64,000 nucleotides of DNA from Burkholderia pseudomultivorans (GTDB taxonomy: Bacteria; Pseudomonadota; Gammaproteobacteria; Burkholderiales; Burkholderiaceae): contig NZ_CP013377.1 in the NCBI RefSeq assembly GCF_001718415.1, positions 496,001-560,000 on the forward strand, written 5' to 3'. Below, piece by piece: positions 35,957 to 43,894 of this stretch; position 1 is the stretch's first letter; every line of letters starts with the position of its first letter. The notes below the pieces were generated by a model. That model searched no databases. It was not told the origin of the DNA and worked only from the letters and a program-made list of their open reading frames with translations. Position numbers and translations under genes: made by a program.

Positions 35957-37666
35957 TCACGCCATGAACGAGCGCAAGCCGTGCAGCGCGCCGGATGCGC
36001 GAATGCGCTCGAGCGCCGACGCCTCGATCTGCCGGACGCGCTCGGCAGACAGGTTCAGTTGCCGGCCGATGTCGCGCAGCGACACACCGTCGGCCGTGCC
36101 GATGCCGTAGCGCAGGCGCAGCACCGTCGCCTCGCGCGCCGGCAGCCCGCCGAGCGTGGCGGCCATCGCGGCGCGCAGCTGCGTTGCCGCGGCCGCGTCT
36201 TCCGGCAGCGGCGTGGCCTGGTCCGGCACGACCTCGCCGAACGTCATGTCGCCATCCGGCGACACGGGCACGTCGGTCGATACCGGCTCCCTGACGATCG
36301 CCATCAGGTCGAGCACCTTCGCAAGCGGCAGATCCATCCGGTCGGCCAGCTCGGCAGGCGTGGCGGCGACGCCCGCACGCTGCACGTGGTCGCGGGCGAT
36401 GCGCGCGAGCTTGTTGACGGCGTCCACCGTATGCGCGGGCACGCGAATCGTCCGGCCGAGATCCGCGAGCGCATGCGTGATCGCCTGCCGGATCCACCAC
36501 GTTGCATAGGTCGAGAACTTGAAGCCGCGGCGATGATCGTAGCGCTCGACGGCCTTCAGCAAGCCGATGTTGCCTTCCTGGATCAGGTCGGGCAACGGCA
36601 GTCCGCGATCGGGATAGCGCTTCGCGATCGACACGACGAGGCGCAGGTTCGACTTGACCAGCTTCGTCCGCGCCGGGCGCGTCGCGCGTTCGATCCGTTC
36701 GATGCGCGCGTCGAGGGCCGCGATCGTGTCGGGCGGCAGGTCCGGCGAACGCGCCAGCATTCGTTCGACCGCCCGCGCGGAGAAGCGCAGCGTGCCGAGC
36801 AGCGTGGCGGATTCGCGGCACAGCGACAGATACGCGGGCGATGCGGCGCCATGCGTGCGCACGGCGTCGCGCATCGCGGCCGCCAGCGCGGCGACGGCGG
36901 CGAGGCGTTCGATCACGGCGCTGCGCGTTGCGGGACAGTCGCGGTCGCTGGCGTCGTCGTCCGGCTCGGCCAGGTACGCGTCTGCGCCCGGTGCCTGCGG
37001 CCGGGCATCGCCCGCATCGACGAGGCCGGTCACGTAGGCCGATGCGGGCGCGCGGCGCTCGACGATGTCCCGATGGATCGCCGACAGCACGTCAAGCGCC
37101 GCCGGATCGCCGCTCAACGCATCGATGCACGCGGCGCGGCCCGCTTCGAGCTGCCGTGCGAGATCGATCTCGTCGTCGCGCTCGAGGAGCGGTGTCGCGC
37201 CCATCTCGCGCAGGTAGAGCCGCATCGGGTCGGTCGTGCGCGGCGCGAGCAGGTCGAGCGCGGCGACGGCGCCCGCGCCGTCGGGCCACGCGGGCGAGCG
37301 TGCGGCCGGCGAGAAATGGCGGTCGAGCGCCCAGCCGCCACGCGCGTCGACGGCGTCGTGCACCGCAATGCCGAGTTCGCCGAGTGTCGAAGCCGCGGCT
37401 GCGATGCCGGCGTCGTCGGCGTCCTCGTCGGGCAGCGCGTCGACGATGTCGCCGCGCGTCACGAATCCGCGCGCGAGACCGGTCGCGATCAGCGCATGCA
37501 GGCGCGGCGCGGCGCCGTCCGGCGCATCGCGCTCGGCGCCGGCCAGTGCGTCGACGTGCTGGCCGGGCGCCACGCCGTGCCGGCCGCCGTCGGCGGCCAG
37601 CGGTGCGCACGCGTGGCCGACTTCGTGCGCCGCCCGATCGCGTGCGCGGTCAGGCCCGCTTCGCAT
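35957..37666 (-). CDS. RpoD-like sigma-70 factor (paralogue of the primary sigma)
   Basis: The product is about 569 residues. A region 1.1-like domain lies near residues 54-105 (LIATGLARGFVTRGDIVDAL). Region 1.2 is at about 147 (MRLYLREMGATPLLERDDEI), and regions 2.1-2.4 start near 335 (LVKSNLRLVVSIAKRYPDRG, then FSTYATWWIRQAITHALAD). Region 3 and a complete region 4 (REATVLRLRYGIG to SAERVRQIEASAL) follow. The long poorly conserved stretch between 1.2 and 2 is Ala/Asp-rich. Full region 1.1 and primary-type region 2.4 make it a second RpoD-like sigma, not an ECF factor. The start at 37666 overlaps the HiPIP gene by 17 bp and lacks a clear ribosome site, so it may start further in. Confidence 0.85.
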   Translation of the reverse strand: MRSGPDRARDRAAHEVGHACAPLAADGGRHGVAPGQHVDALAGAERDAPDGAAPRLHALIATGLARGFVTRGDIVDALPDEDADDAGIAAAASTLGELGIAVHDAVDARGGWALDRHFSPAARSPAWPDGAGAVAALDLLAPRTTDPMRLYLREMGATPLLERDDEIDLARQLEAGRAACIDALSGDPAALDVLSAIHRDIVERRAPASAYVTGLVDAGDARPQAPGADAYLAEPDDDASDRDCPATRSAVIERLAAVAALAAAMRDAVRTHGAASPAYLSLCRESATLLGTLRFSARAVERMLARSPDLPPDTIAALDARIERIERATRPARTKLVKSNLRLVVSIAKRYPDRGLPLPDLIQEGNIGLLKAVERYDHRRGFKFSTYATWWIRQAITHALADLGRTIRVPAHTVDAVNKLARIARDHVQRAGVAATPAELADRMDLPLAKVLDLMAIVREPVSTDVPVSPDGDMTFGEVVPDQATPLPEDAAAATQLRAAMAATLGGLPAREATVLRLRYGIGTADGVSLRDIGRQLNLSAERVRQIEASALERIRASGALHGLRSFMA

Positions 37667-37964
37667 ACACGTTGCACCAGCCTTCGGCGGCAACGAGCTT
37701 GCCCGCGAACATTGGGCACGTGCCGGTCGCATCGGACGCGCCGCCGCTGTAGAAGCGGCAGTTCGCGCAACGCTGGCCGGGCTGGTACTTCGGGAATTGC
37801 GCGGCATCGACGGTCGACGCCTTCGCGCGATAGCCGAGGGTCTTGGCGCTGGCGTCGGCTTCGTCGACGACGGGCGGCGCGGCGAGTGCGGTGCGCGCGG
37901 CGGCGAGCGTGGCGCACAGGCCGATCGTGCGGACGATGAAGGTTCTGCGAGTCTGGACAGTCAC
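37650..37964 (-). CDS. high-potential iron-sulfur protein (HiPIP)
   Basis: The 104-residue protein carries four cysteines, Cys66, Cys69, Cys83 and Cys97 (motif CANC then CP then WC), the ligand set of HiPIP 4Fe-4S clusters. The N-terminus MTVQTRRTFIVRTIGL is a Tat-type signal with twin arginines, which fits export of a folded cluster protein. I start it at a GTG at 37964, because CAGGAAACCAAA is correctly placed before it; a TTG further upstream opens the frame but has no such site. Its place after the cytochrome fusion gene suggests it carries electrons from the PQQ dehydrogenase chain. Confidence 0.88.
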   Translation of the reverse strand: MTVQTRRTFIVRTIGLCATLAAARTALAAPPVVDEADASAKTLGYRAKASTVDAAQFPKYQPGQRCANCRFYSGGASDATGTCPMFAGKLVAAEGWCNVYAKRA

Positions 37965-38033
37965 TTTGGTTTCCTGATGAATGAACAATGGCGATCGAAC
38001 GAGGCGCGACGCTGAAGCGCGCGCCGCGTCCGC

Positions 38034-39296
38034 TTACTGGCTGGCTTCCTTGTGACCGGCGGGGCCGACGACGAGCGGCGTCGTCGATGCGCGCGCCGCA
38101 TCGGCGGTCAGCTTGTCCTTGCCGGGCAGGTAGCCGTTCGACGACAGCAGGAACGCCATCAGGTCGGCATACTCTTCGTCCTTCATCTTGCCCGGCTGGT
38201 CGGCGGGCATGTTGGTGGACATGTAGCCGAAGATGCCGCCGATCGTCAGGTGCGAGTGGGACAACGGCGCGAACGACGGGCCGCTCAGCGCGGGCGCCGT
38301 ATTGCCTTCGAGGTTCGCGCCGTGGCATTTCGCGCACGCGTCGCCGTACAACTGCTTGCCATGCGCAACCTGCGCGGCATCGAATGCCGGCGCGTCGCCG
38401 CCGGTGCCGGCCGCTACCTTGATGAAGCCGCCCGCGGCGGCCGTGCCGCGCACCGCGACGACGGCGGCGCGCAGCCGGCCGGCGGACGCGACCGCGCCGT
38501 CGAGAAAGCGCGGCGCCGCATGCGTGTCGCGCGCTTCCTGGGCGTTGTCGGGCAGCGTCCACTTGCGGGTCAGCGCGGCGAGACGGCCGTTGTCCTTCAT
38601 GCGCGACAAGGCCGCGTCGACGCGCTGCTGCAGCTCGGCCGAGCGCGCGCCGAACGCGAACACGAGCTGCCAGCCTGCGTACGGCGACGACGTCGGCCCG
38701 ATGCGGAACGCCTGTTTCGGATGCGCGGCCTGGTACGCGACGACCGCCGGATACCAGACGATCGCGCGCTGCGCGCGGCCGGTCGCCACCGCATCGACGG
38801 TGCGCTCGGACGTGTTCTCGAGATCGAAGCGCACGTTCTGCTGCTGCACCGCGATCAGCTGCGCGGGGCTCGCATAGGTGGCCGCGACGACTTCCTTGCC
38901 GGCCGGCGCCGTGCGAGCGTGGCGCAGCGCGACGCTGACGTAGCCGGAACGCAGGTAGCCCTGCGAGAACAGCAGCGTGGTATCCGACGCGTCGGCGATC
39001 GCCGAGCGCGGGAAGCCCGCGATCACGTCGCAGTGGCGGTCGAGCGACTTGACGAGCTCGTGCGCGGAGATGCCGTCGTCGTCGTCGCCGCCGTCGATGC
39101 CGCGGGTGCTGAAGGTCGCCGCGATGCCCGCAAGGCGGAACGCTTCGCGGGCGACCGCGGTGTCGAGCGCGGCCGTCGGCGTGCCGGGCAGCGAGCAGAC
39201 GCGGACCGTGGCCGCGGCCGCGGCGGGCGCAGGCGTCAGGGCCGCGCCGGCCGCGAGCGCGCAGGCCGCAGCGAGAGGAATGAGTCGAGTGTTCAT
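38034..39296 (-). CDS. fusion of a periplasmic solute-binding-like domain (XoxJ-like) and cytochrome c
   Basis: The 420-residue protein has a Sec signal (about residues 1-28). A family-3-like solute-binding domain follows (about 30-250, starting VRVCSLPGTPTAALDTAVAREAF). Then comes a class I cytochrome c (about 305-395) with haem motif CAKCH at 321-325 and a likely axial Met363 in NMPADQPG. In methanol-dehydrogenase clusters, separate genes code for the binding-like protein (MxaJ/XoxJ) and the cytochrome acceptor (MxaG/XoxG). Here both are in one chain directly after a PQQ dehydrogenase, so it should receive electrons from, and perhaps help activate, that enzyme. The role is inferred from domains and neighbours. 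Confidence 0.85.
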   Translation of the reverse strand: MNTRLIPLAAACALAAGAALTPAPAAAAATVRVCSLPGTPTAALDTAVAREAFRLAGIAATFSTRGIDGGDDDDGISAHELVKSLDRHCDVIAGFPRSAIADASDTTLLFSQGYLRSGYVSVALRHARTAPAGKEVVAATYASPAQLIAVQQQNVRFDLENTSERTVDAVATGRAQRAIVWYPAVVAYQAAHPKQAFRIGPTSSPYAGWQLVFAFGARSAELQQRVDAALSRMKDNGRLAALTRKWTLPDNAQEARDTHAAPRFLDGAVASAGRLRAAVVAVRGTAAAGGFIKVAAGTGGDAPAFDAAQVAHGKQLYGDACAKCHGANLEGNTAPALSGPSFAPLSHSHLTIGGIFGYMSTNMPADQPGKMKDEEYADLMAFLLSSNGYLPGKDKLTADAARASTTPLVVGPAGHKEASQ

Positions 39297-39375
39297 GATC
39301 GTGCGCTCAGGTCAAAAACGGGGAGGGGCGCCCGCGTGAGGCGGGTGCGGGCGCGAGGTGGCCGGGCGGCGAGGC

Positions 39376-41103
39376 TCAGCTGTGGTCGAGGGCGAACACG
39401 TACAGCGTGCCGCCGCGCGGCACGTCTTCCGCCGCCTTGGCCATCGGGCCGCCCCAGATCGGGTTGGCGCCGCCGTAGCCGGCGAGGACCGCGACGTATT
39501 CCTTGCCGTCCACCTCGAACACGGACGGCTGCGCGATGATCCCGCTCGCGAGCTGCGGGCTTTCCCACAGCACCTTGCCGGTCGCTACGTCGAACGCGTA
39601 CAGGTGGCCGTCGAGCGAGCCGCTGAACGCGAGGCCGCTGGCCGTCGTCGCGACGCCGCCGTTCCACGGCAGCTTGCTCCAGTGGCTCCACACTTTCTTG
39701 CCGGTGTTCACGTCGATCGCCTGCAGCTCGCCGTAGCCTTCGCTGCCGGGCTCGGGCTTGATCTCGAAGCCTTCGCCGAGATACGGCAGCCCTTCCATGT
39801 AGTTCACCGACTTGCCGGACAGGCTCATGCACGCATGCAGCGACGGCACGATCGCCAGATGGCGCGCGGGATCGTAGGACACCGACCACCAGTTCTTGCC
39901 GCCGAGGAAGCTCGGGCACGTGTCGATCGTCGTGCCGACCTTCGGGTATTTCGCGGGATCCTGGATCGGCGCGCCGTCTTCCGTATAGCCGGTGACCGAC
40001 GTGGCCTTCACGAACGGCTCCGCGTAGATCAGCTTGCCGGTATCGCGGTCGATCGCGTGGAAGTAGCCGTTGCGGTCCGCGTGGAGGATCGCGTCGCGCG
40101 ACTTGCCCTTGTATTGAATCGTCGCGAGGATCGGCGTGTTGACGCCGTCATAGTCCCAGGTGTCGTGCTTCGTGTACTGGTAGTGCCACTTCAGGTCGCC
40201 GTTCTTCGGGTTCAGCGCGAGCAGCGAGTCGGAGTACAGGTTGTCGCCGGGGCGCAGGTCCGCGAGCCACGGCCCCGGATTGCCGACGCCCCAGTACAGC
40301 GTGCGCGTCGCGGCATCGTAGGTGCCGGTCAGCCAGGCGGGTGCGCCGCCGTGCGCCTGCATGCCGTCGGGCCACGTATCGGCATGCTTCTCGCCCTGGC
40401 CGGGGATCGTGAAGCGCTTCCACAACAGCGCACCGTCGTTCGGGCTCAGCGCGGCGATGAAGCCGCGCGCGCCGTACTCGCCGCCCGAACTGCCGACCAC
40501 GATCGCGCCGTCGAGTGCGAGCGGCGCGAGCGAAAACGCGTAGCCGAGGCCCGGCTCGAACATCTGCTTCTTCCAGACGAGCGTACCCGTCTGCGCGTCG
40601 AGCGCGACCACTTCGCCGCTGAGCATCGCGACATAGACATTCTTGCCGTACAGCGCGACACCGCGGTTCACGACGTCGCAACACGCGGTCTTGAACGATT
40701 CGGCGCCGAGTTTCGGCTCGAATTTCCACAGCTGCGCACCGGTCGTCGCATCGAACGCGTAGACGTTGTCCTTCGGCGTCGTCACGAACAGGTAGCGGCC
40801 GTTGACGATCGGCGTCGCTTCGAAACCCTGCTTCAGCTCCGCAGGAAACTTGTAGCTCCACGCCTGCGTGAGGCGGTTCACGTTCGACGGGTCGATCTGC
40901 TTGAGCGGCGAATGCGACTGGCCGTTGTAGGTGCGGTAGTAGGTCAGCCAGCCCGGGTCGCGCTGCGCATCGGTCAAGCGCTGGTAGGTCACGGCCGGAT
41001 AGTCGGCCGCCGCGGCGACGAGTCCGGGGTTCAGTGCGATGGCCGCTGCCGTCGCGATGCCGATCGCTGCCAGTCGGCTCGTCGAAGCCGAGAGTTTCTT
41101 CAT
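39376..41103 (-). CDS. PQQ-dependent alcohol dehydrogenase, predicted lanthanide type
   Basis: This 575-residue periplasmic quinoprotein has a Sec signal (about residues 1-33) and the eight-bladed propeller with repeats such as DAQTGTLVWKKQ. The vicinal disulfide is Cys141-Cys142 (KTACCDV). Metal ligands fit Glu209 (SGGEYG), Asn275 (GVGNPGPW) and Asp317, with a second Asp319 in HDTWDYDGVN. The Asp two places after the catalytic Asp is the marker of lanthanide enzymes (XoxF, ExaF, PedH), where calcium enzymes have Ala or Ser. No haem domain is fused, so electrons go to a separate cytochrome. The start at 41103 is set by AGGAGACAACC. The substrate is probably a primary alcohol, but not provable from sequence. 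Confidence 0.9.
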   Translation of the reverse strand: MKKLSASTSRLAAIGIATAAAIALNPGLVAAAADYPAVTYQRLTDAQRDPGWLTYYRTYNGQSHSPLKQIDPSNVNRLTQAWSYKFPAELKQGFEATPIVNGRYLFVTTPKDNVYAFDATTGAQLWKFEPKLGAESFKTACCDVVNRGVALYGKNVYVAMLSGEVVALDAQTGTLVWKKQMFEPGLGYAFSLAPLALDGAIVVGSSGGEYGARGFIAALSPNDGALLWKRFTIPGQGEKHADTWPDGMQAHGGAPAWLTGTYDAATRTLYWGVGNPGPWLADLRPGDNLYSDSLLALNPKNGDLKWHYQYTKHDTWDYDGVNTPILATIQYKGKSRDAILHADRNGYFHAIDRDTGKLIYAEPFVKATSVTGYTEDGAPIQDPAKYPKVGTTIDTCPSFLGGKNWWSVSYDPARHLAIVPSLHACMSLSGKSVNYMEGLPYLGEGFEIKPEPGSEGYGELQAIDVNTGKKVWSHWSKLPWNGGVATTASGLAFSGSLDGHLYAFDVATGKVLWESPQLASGIIAQPSVFEVDGKEYVAVLAGYGGANPIWGGPMAKAAEDVPRGGTLYVFALDHS

Positions 41104-41196
41104 GGTTGTCTCCTGAGTCATTGTGGTCGCACCGCCGCGAACGCATCGTCGCGCCGGCACGGGTGGGGATTCCGGGCCGAGTGCGATGCCATTCAC

Positions 41197-41211
41197 GCAA
41201 GTCGCATGCCA
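41197..41211 (-). promoter_or_regulatory. sigma-54 promoter of the PQQ dehydrogenase operon
   Basis: Read on the minus strand from 41211, TGGCATG-CGAC-TTGC gives GG (-24) and GC (-12) with the required 10 bp between them. Against TGGCACG-N4-TTGC it has one mismatch. It lies about 95 bp upstream of the dehydrogenase ATG. The activator candidate is encoded 4 kb away at 45148. Confidence 0.7.
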
Positions 41212-41297
41212 TCGCGTCGGAAAGGCCGCGCGACGCGGCGCATCGCCGAGTCGCGTGCGGTGGGGCGCCGCCGGCGGCGTGGCGCATCGCCGGCGCA

Positions 41298-41355
41298 GGT
41301 GTTGCATTCCGGTACACCGTTGCGTGCGAGGTGTTGCCAAACATCACAGGTGATG
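41298..41355. promoter_or_regulatory. candidate enhancer sites between the divergent sigma-54 promoters
   Basis: GGTGTTGC occurs at 41298-41305 and 41330-41337, with ACACC (41314-41318) between them, giving GGTGT/ACACC inverted pairs. A further dyad CATCAC-AG-GTGATG spans 41342-41355. On the minus strand 41306-41298 reads TGCAACACC, a 9-mer also found upstream of pqqA at 47253-47261 in the same orientation to its promoter. The 396-bp gap 41104-41499 holds no gene, only these sites and the two promoters. Confidence 0.55.
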
Positions 41356-41409
41356 TGCCGACGGCCGGCGCAGTCGCGCATGCGGCGCGCCGGCGCACGC
41401 GCGCTGCGC

Positions 41410-41425
41410 TGGCATGCTTCTCGCT
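41410..41425 (+). promoter_or_regulatory. sigma-54-type promoter of the TonB-dependent receptor gene
   Basis: TGGCATG-CTTC-TCGCT has GG at 41411-41412 and GC at 41423-41424, correct -24/-12 spacing. It deviates from consensus at one -24 and one -12 position. It lies 75 bp upstream of the receptor ATG and faces away from the dehydrogenase promoter. Confidence 0.55.
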
Positions 41426-41499
41426 GTTCGTGAGCGCGGAAGACCGCGTCGTGCGGCCACGACGTCGCACGCAAAAAACGATTACGGAGACAGACCTCG

Positions 41500-43842
41500 A
41501 TGATCAGGAGACCAAAGACACCGGCACGGCGCAGCCCGCCGCCGATGCGTCGACGCACGCGCCGGGTCGGCGCCGCGCTCGGCGCGATCGCGCTGTTCGG
41601 CCTGGCGCCGGACGCGGTTCGCGCGCAGCAGCATGCGGGCGACGACGCGGCGGCGGGCGGCGCACCGCAAGCGGCGGCGACGGTCACGCTGCCGGCAGTG
41701 GTCGTCGTCGGCACGACGCCGCTGCTCGGCATCGGCACGCCGCTGTCGAAGGTGCCGGCGAACGTGCAGACCGTGCGCGCAGCGGCGCTCGACGCGCAGC
41801 ACCGGATGACGCTGGCCGACTACTTTGCCGCGAACCTGCAGAGCGTGACGATCTCGGATGCGCAGGGCAATCCCTACCAGGCCGATCTCAACTATCGCGG
41901 CTTCACTGCGTCGCCGCTGCTCGGCACGCCGCAGGGCCTGTCGGTGTTCGTCGACGGCGTGCGCGTCAACGAGCCGTTCGGCGACGTCGTGAACTGGGAC
42001 ATCCTGCCGATGCAGGCGATCGACCGGATGCAGCTGATTCCCGGCTCCAATCCGGTATACGGCCGCAATACGCTCGGCGGCGCGCTCGCGATCACGACCA
42101 AGAACGGCAAGTCGAGCCCGGGCGGCGAGGCGGAGGTGTCGGGCGGCTCGTGGGGCCGCGTCGGCGGGTCGGTCGAGCAGGGCGGCACGATCGGGTCGAA
42201 CCTCGACTATTACGCGACCGCGAACGTCGCGCACGACGGCGGGTGGGCGGATCACAACGAAAGCCGCGTGCGGCAGGTGTTCGGCAAGCTGCGCTATACC
42301 GATGCCGACACCACGCTGTCGGTCGCCGCGGGCGGTGCGGACAACGCGCTGTACGGCAGCCAGACGATCCCGCGCTCGTTTCTCGACAACCGGAAGCAGG
42401 CGTATACGTATCCCGACCTGAACCGCAACAGCGCCGCCTACCTGACGCTGTCGGGCGACCACTTCTTCAGCGATCACGTCGAGCTGAGCGGCAACCTGTA
42501 TTACCGGCACCTGCGCAATACCAATACCAGCAGCAACAACAACACCGACTATGGATCGGTCGACGACGACGGCGGCGTCGACACGCTGCAGGGCAGCAAC
42601 GCGCAGTCGACGATCGTCACCGACAGCTACGGCGGCAGCCTGCAGCTGACGCTGCTCGGCAAGCTGTTCGGGCTGTCGAACCAGCTGGTCTCGGGCGTCG
42701 CCGTCGATGTCGCGAATTCGAGCTATGTCGCGTCGTCGCAGGACGCCTACTTCACCGACACGCGCGCGGCGGTCGGCATCGGCGGTTTCGTGCCGCGGAC
42801 CGACGCGAACACGCGCAATGCGAACCTCGGCATTTACGTGAGCGATGCGTTGTCGCTCACGCCGCACTGGACGCTGACGCTGTCGGGCCGCTACGATCGT
42901 TCGCGCTCGAAGATCGGCGACGAGAGCGGCGTGCAGCCGCTGCTCGACGGCGACCACACGTTCTCGCGCTTCAATCCGGCGGTCGGGCTGAACTGGAATC
43001 CGGTTCCCGGCTTCACCGCGTATGCGACCTACAACGAGGGGATGCGTGCGCCCACCGCGATCGAGCTTGCGTGCGCGGACCCGGCCGCGCCGTGTTCGCT
43101 GCCGAACGACTTCGTCGCCGATCCTGCGCTCAAGCCGGTGATCTCGAAGACCTTCGAGGCCGGCATGCGCGGCCGCATCGGCGCGGCTACGACGTGGAGC
43201 GCCGCCGCGTACCGCACGACGCTGACCGACGATATCGCGTTCATCAGCGACCCGGCGAGCGCGCAGGGCTATTTCCGCAATGTCGGCGACACGCGGCGCC
43301 AGGGCATCGAGCTGGCGGGCCGCACGCAGTTCGGGCCGCTCGGCGTCGGGCTCTCGTACAGCTATGTCGATGCGACCTATCGCTCGTCGTGGACCGAACG
43401 CAGCCCGGCGAACTCGGCTGCCGACGCCAGCGGCAACGTGACCGTGAAACCCGGCGACCGCATCCCCGGCATTCCGGCGCATACGGTCAAGCTGCGGCTC
43501 GACTACGCGGCGACGCCGAGCTGGGACATCGGAATGAACGCCACCTGGCGCAGCGGTGTCTATGCGCGCGGCGACGAGAACAACCAGGACGCGAACGGCC
43601 GGATCGCCGGCTATCTGCTCGTCGATCTCGACATGCGCTACCGGATCACGAAGCGCTTCGAGGTGTTCGCGAGCGTGACCAATCTGTTCGACAAGCGCTA
43701 CGCGAGCTTCGGCGTGCTCGGCCAGAATTTCTTCAATGGTCCGAACCATACGTTCGATGGCGCGCAGCCGGTCAACGAGCAGTTCGTCGGACCCGGGGCG
43801 CCGCGCGGCGCGTGGGTCGGCGTGCGTTATGCGTGGGACTGA
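41500..43842 (+). CDS. TonB-dependent outer-membrane receptor
   Basis: The 780-residue receptor has an Arg-rich signal region (cut near GLAPDAVRAQ), a TonB-box-like segment TLPAVVVVGTT, a plug domain (about residues 65-190, with NYRGF and QGLSVFVDGVRVNEPFGDV), and a barrel ending in a C-terminal aromatic motif (WVGVRYAWD, with penultimate Trp). It takes up a scarce substrate by energy from TonB-ExbBD. Being divergent from a lanthanide-type dehydrogenase with a shared control region, it may import a lanthanide chelate, PQQ or an enzyme substrate. The ligand cannot be read from sequence; siderophore uptake remains possible. Confidence 0.9.
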   Translation: MIRRPKTPARRSPPPMRRRTRRVGAALGAIALFGLAPDAVRAQQHAGDDAAAGGAPQAAATVTLPAVVVVGTTPLLGIGTPLSKVPANVQTVRAAALDAQHRMTLADYFAANLQSVTISDAQGNPYQADLNYRGFTASPLLGTPQGLSVFVDGVRVNEPFGDVVNWDILPMQAIDRMQLIPGSNPVYGRNTLGGALAITTKNGKSSPGGEAEVSGGSWGRVGGSVEQGGTIGSNLDYYATANVAHDGGWADHNESRVRQVFGKLRYTDADTTLSVAAGGADNALYGSQTIPRSFLDNRKQAYTYPDLNRNSAAYLTLSGDHFFSDHVELSGNLYYRHLRNTNTSSNNNTDYGSVDDDGGVDTLQGSNAQSTIVTDSYGGSLQLTLLGKLFGLSNQLVSGVAVDVANSSYVASSQDAYFTDTRAAVGIGGFVPRTDANTRNANLGIYVSDALSLTPHWTLTLSGRYDRSRSKIGDESGVQPLLDGDHTFSRFNPAVGLNWNPVPGFTAYATYNEGMRAPTAIELACADPAAPCSLPNDFVADPALKPVISKTFEAGMRGRIGAATTWSAAAYRTTLTDDIAFISDPASAQGYFRNVGDTRRQGIELAGRTQFGPLGVGLSYSYVDATYRSSWTERSPANSAADASGNVTVKPGDRIPGIPAHTVKLRLDYAATPSWDIGMNATWRSGVYARGDENNQDANGRIAGYLLVDLDMRYRITKRFEVFASVTNLFDKRYASFGVLGQNFFNGPNHTFDGAQPVNEQFVGPGAPRGAWVGVRYAWD

Positions 43843-43894
43843 CGGCGGCGCGGCCGCATGCCGCGCCGGCGTTGCGCGTTGTGTCGAGGCGCGA

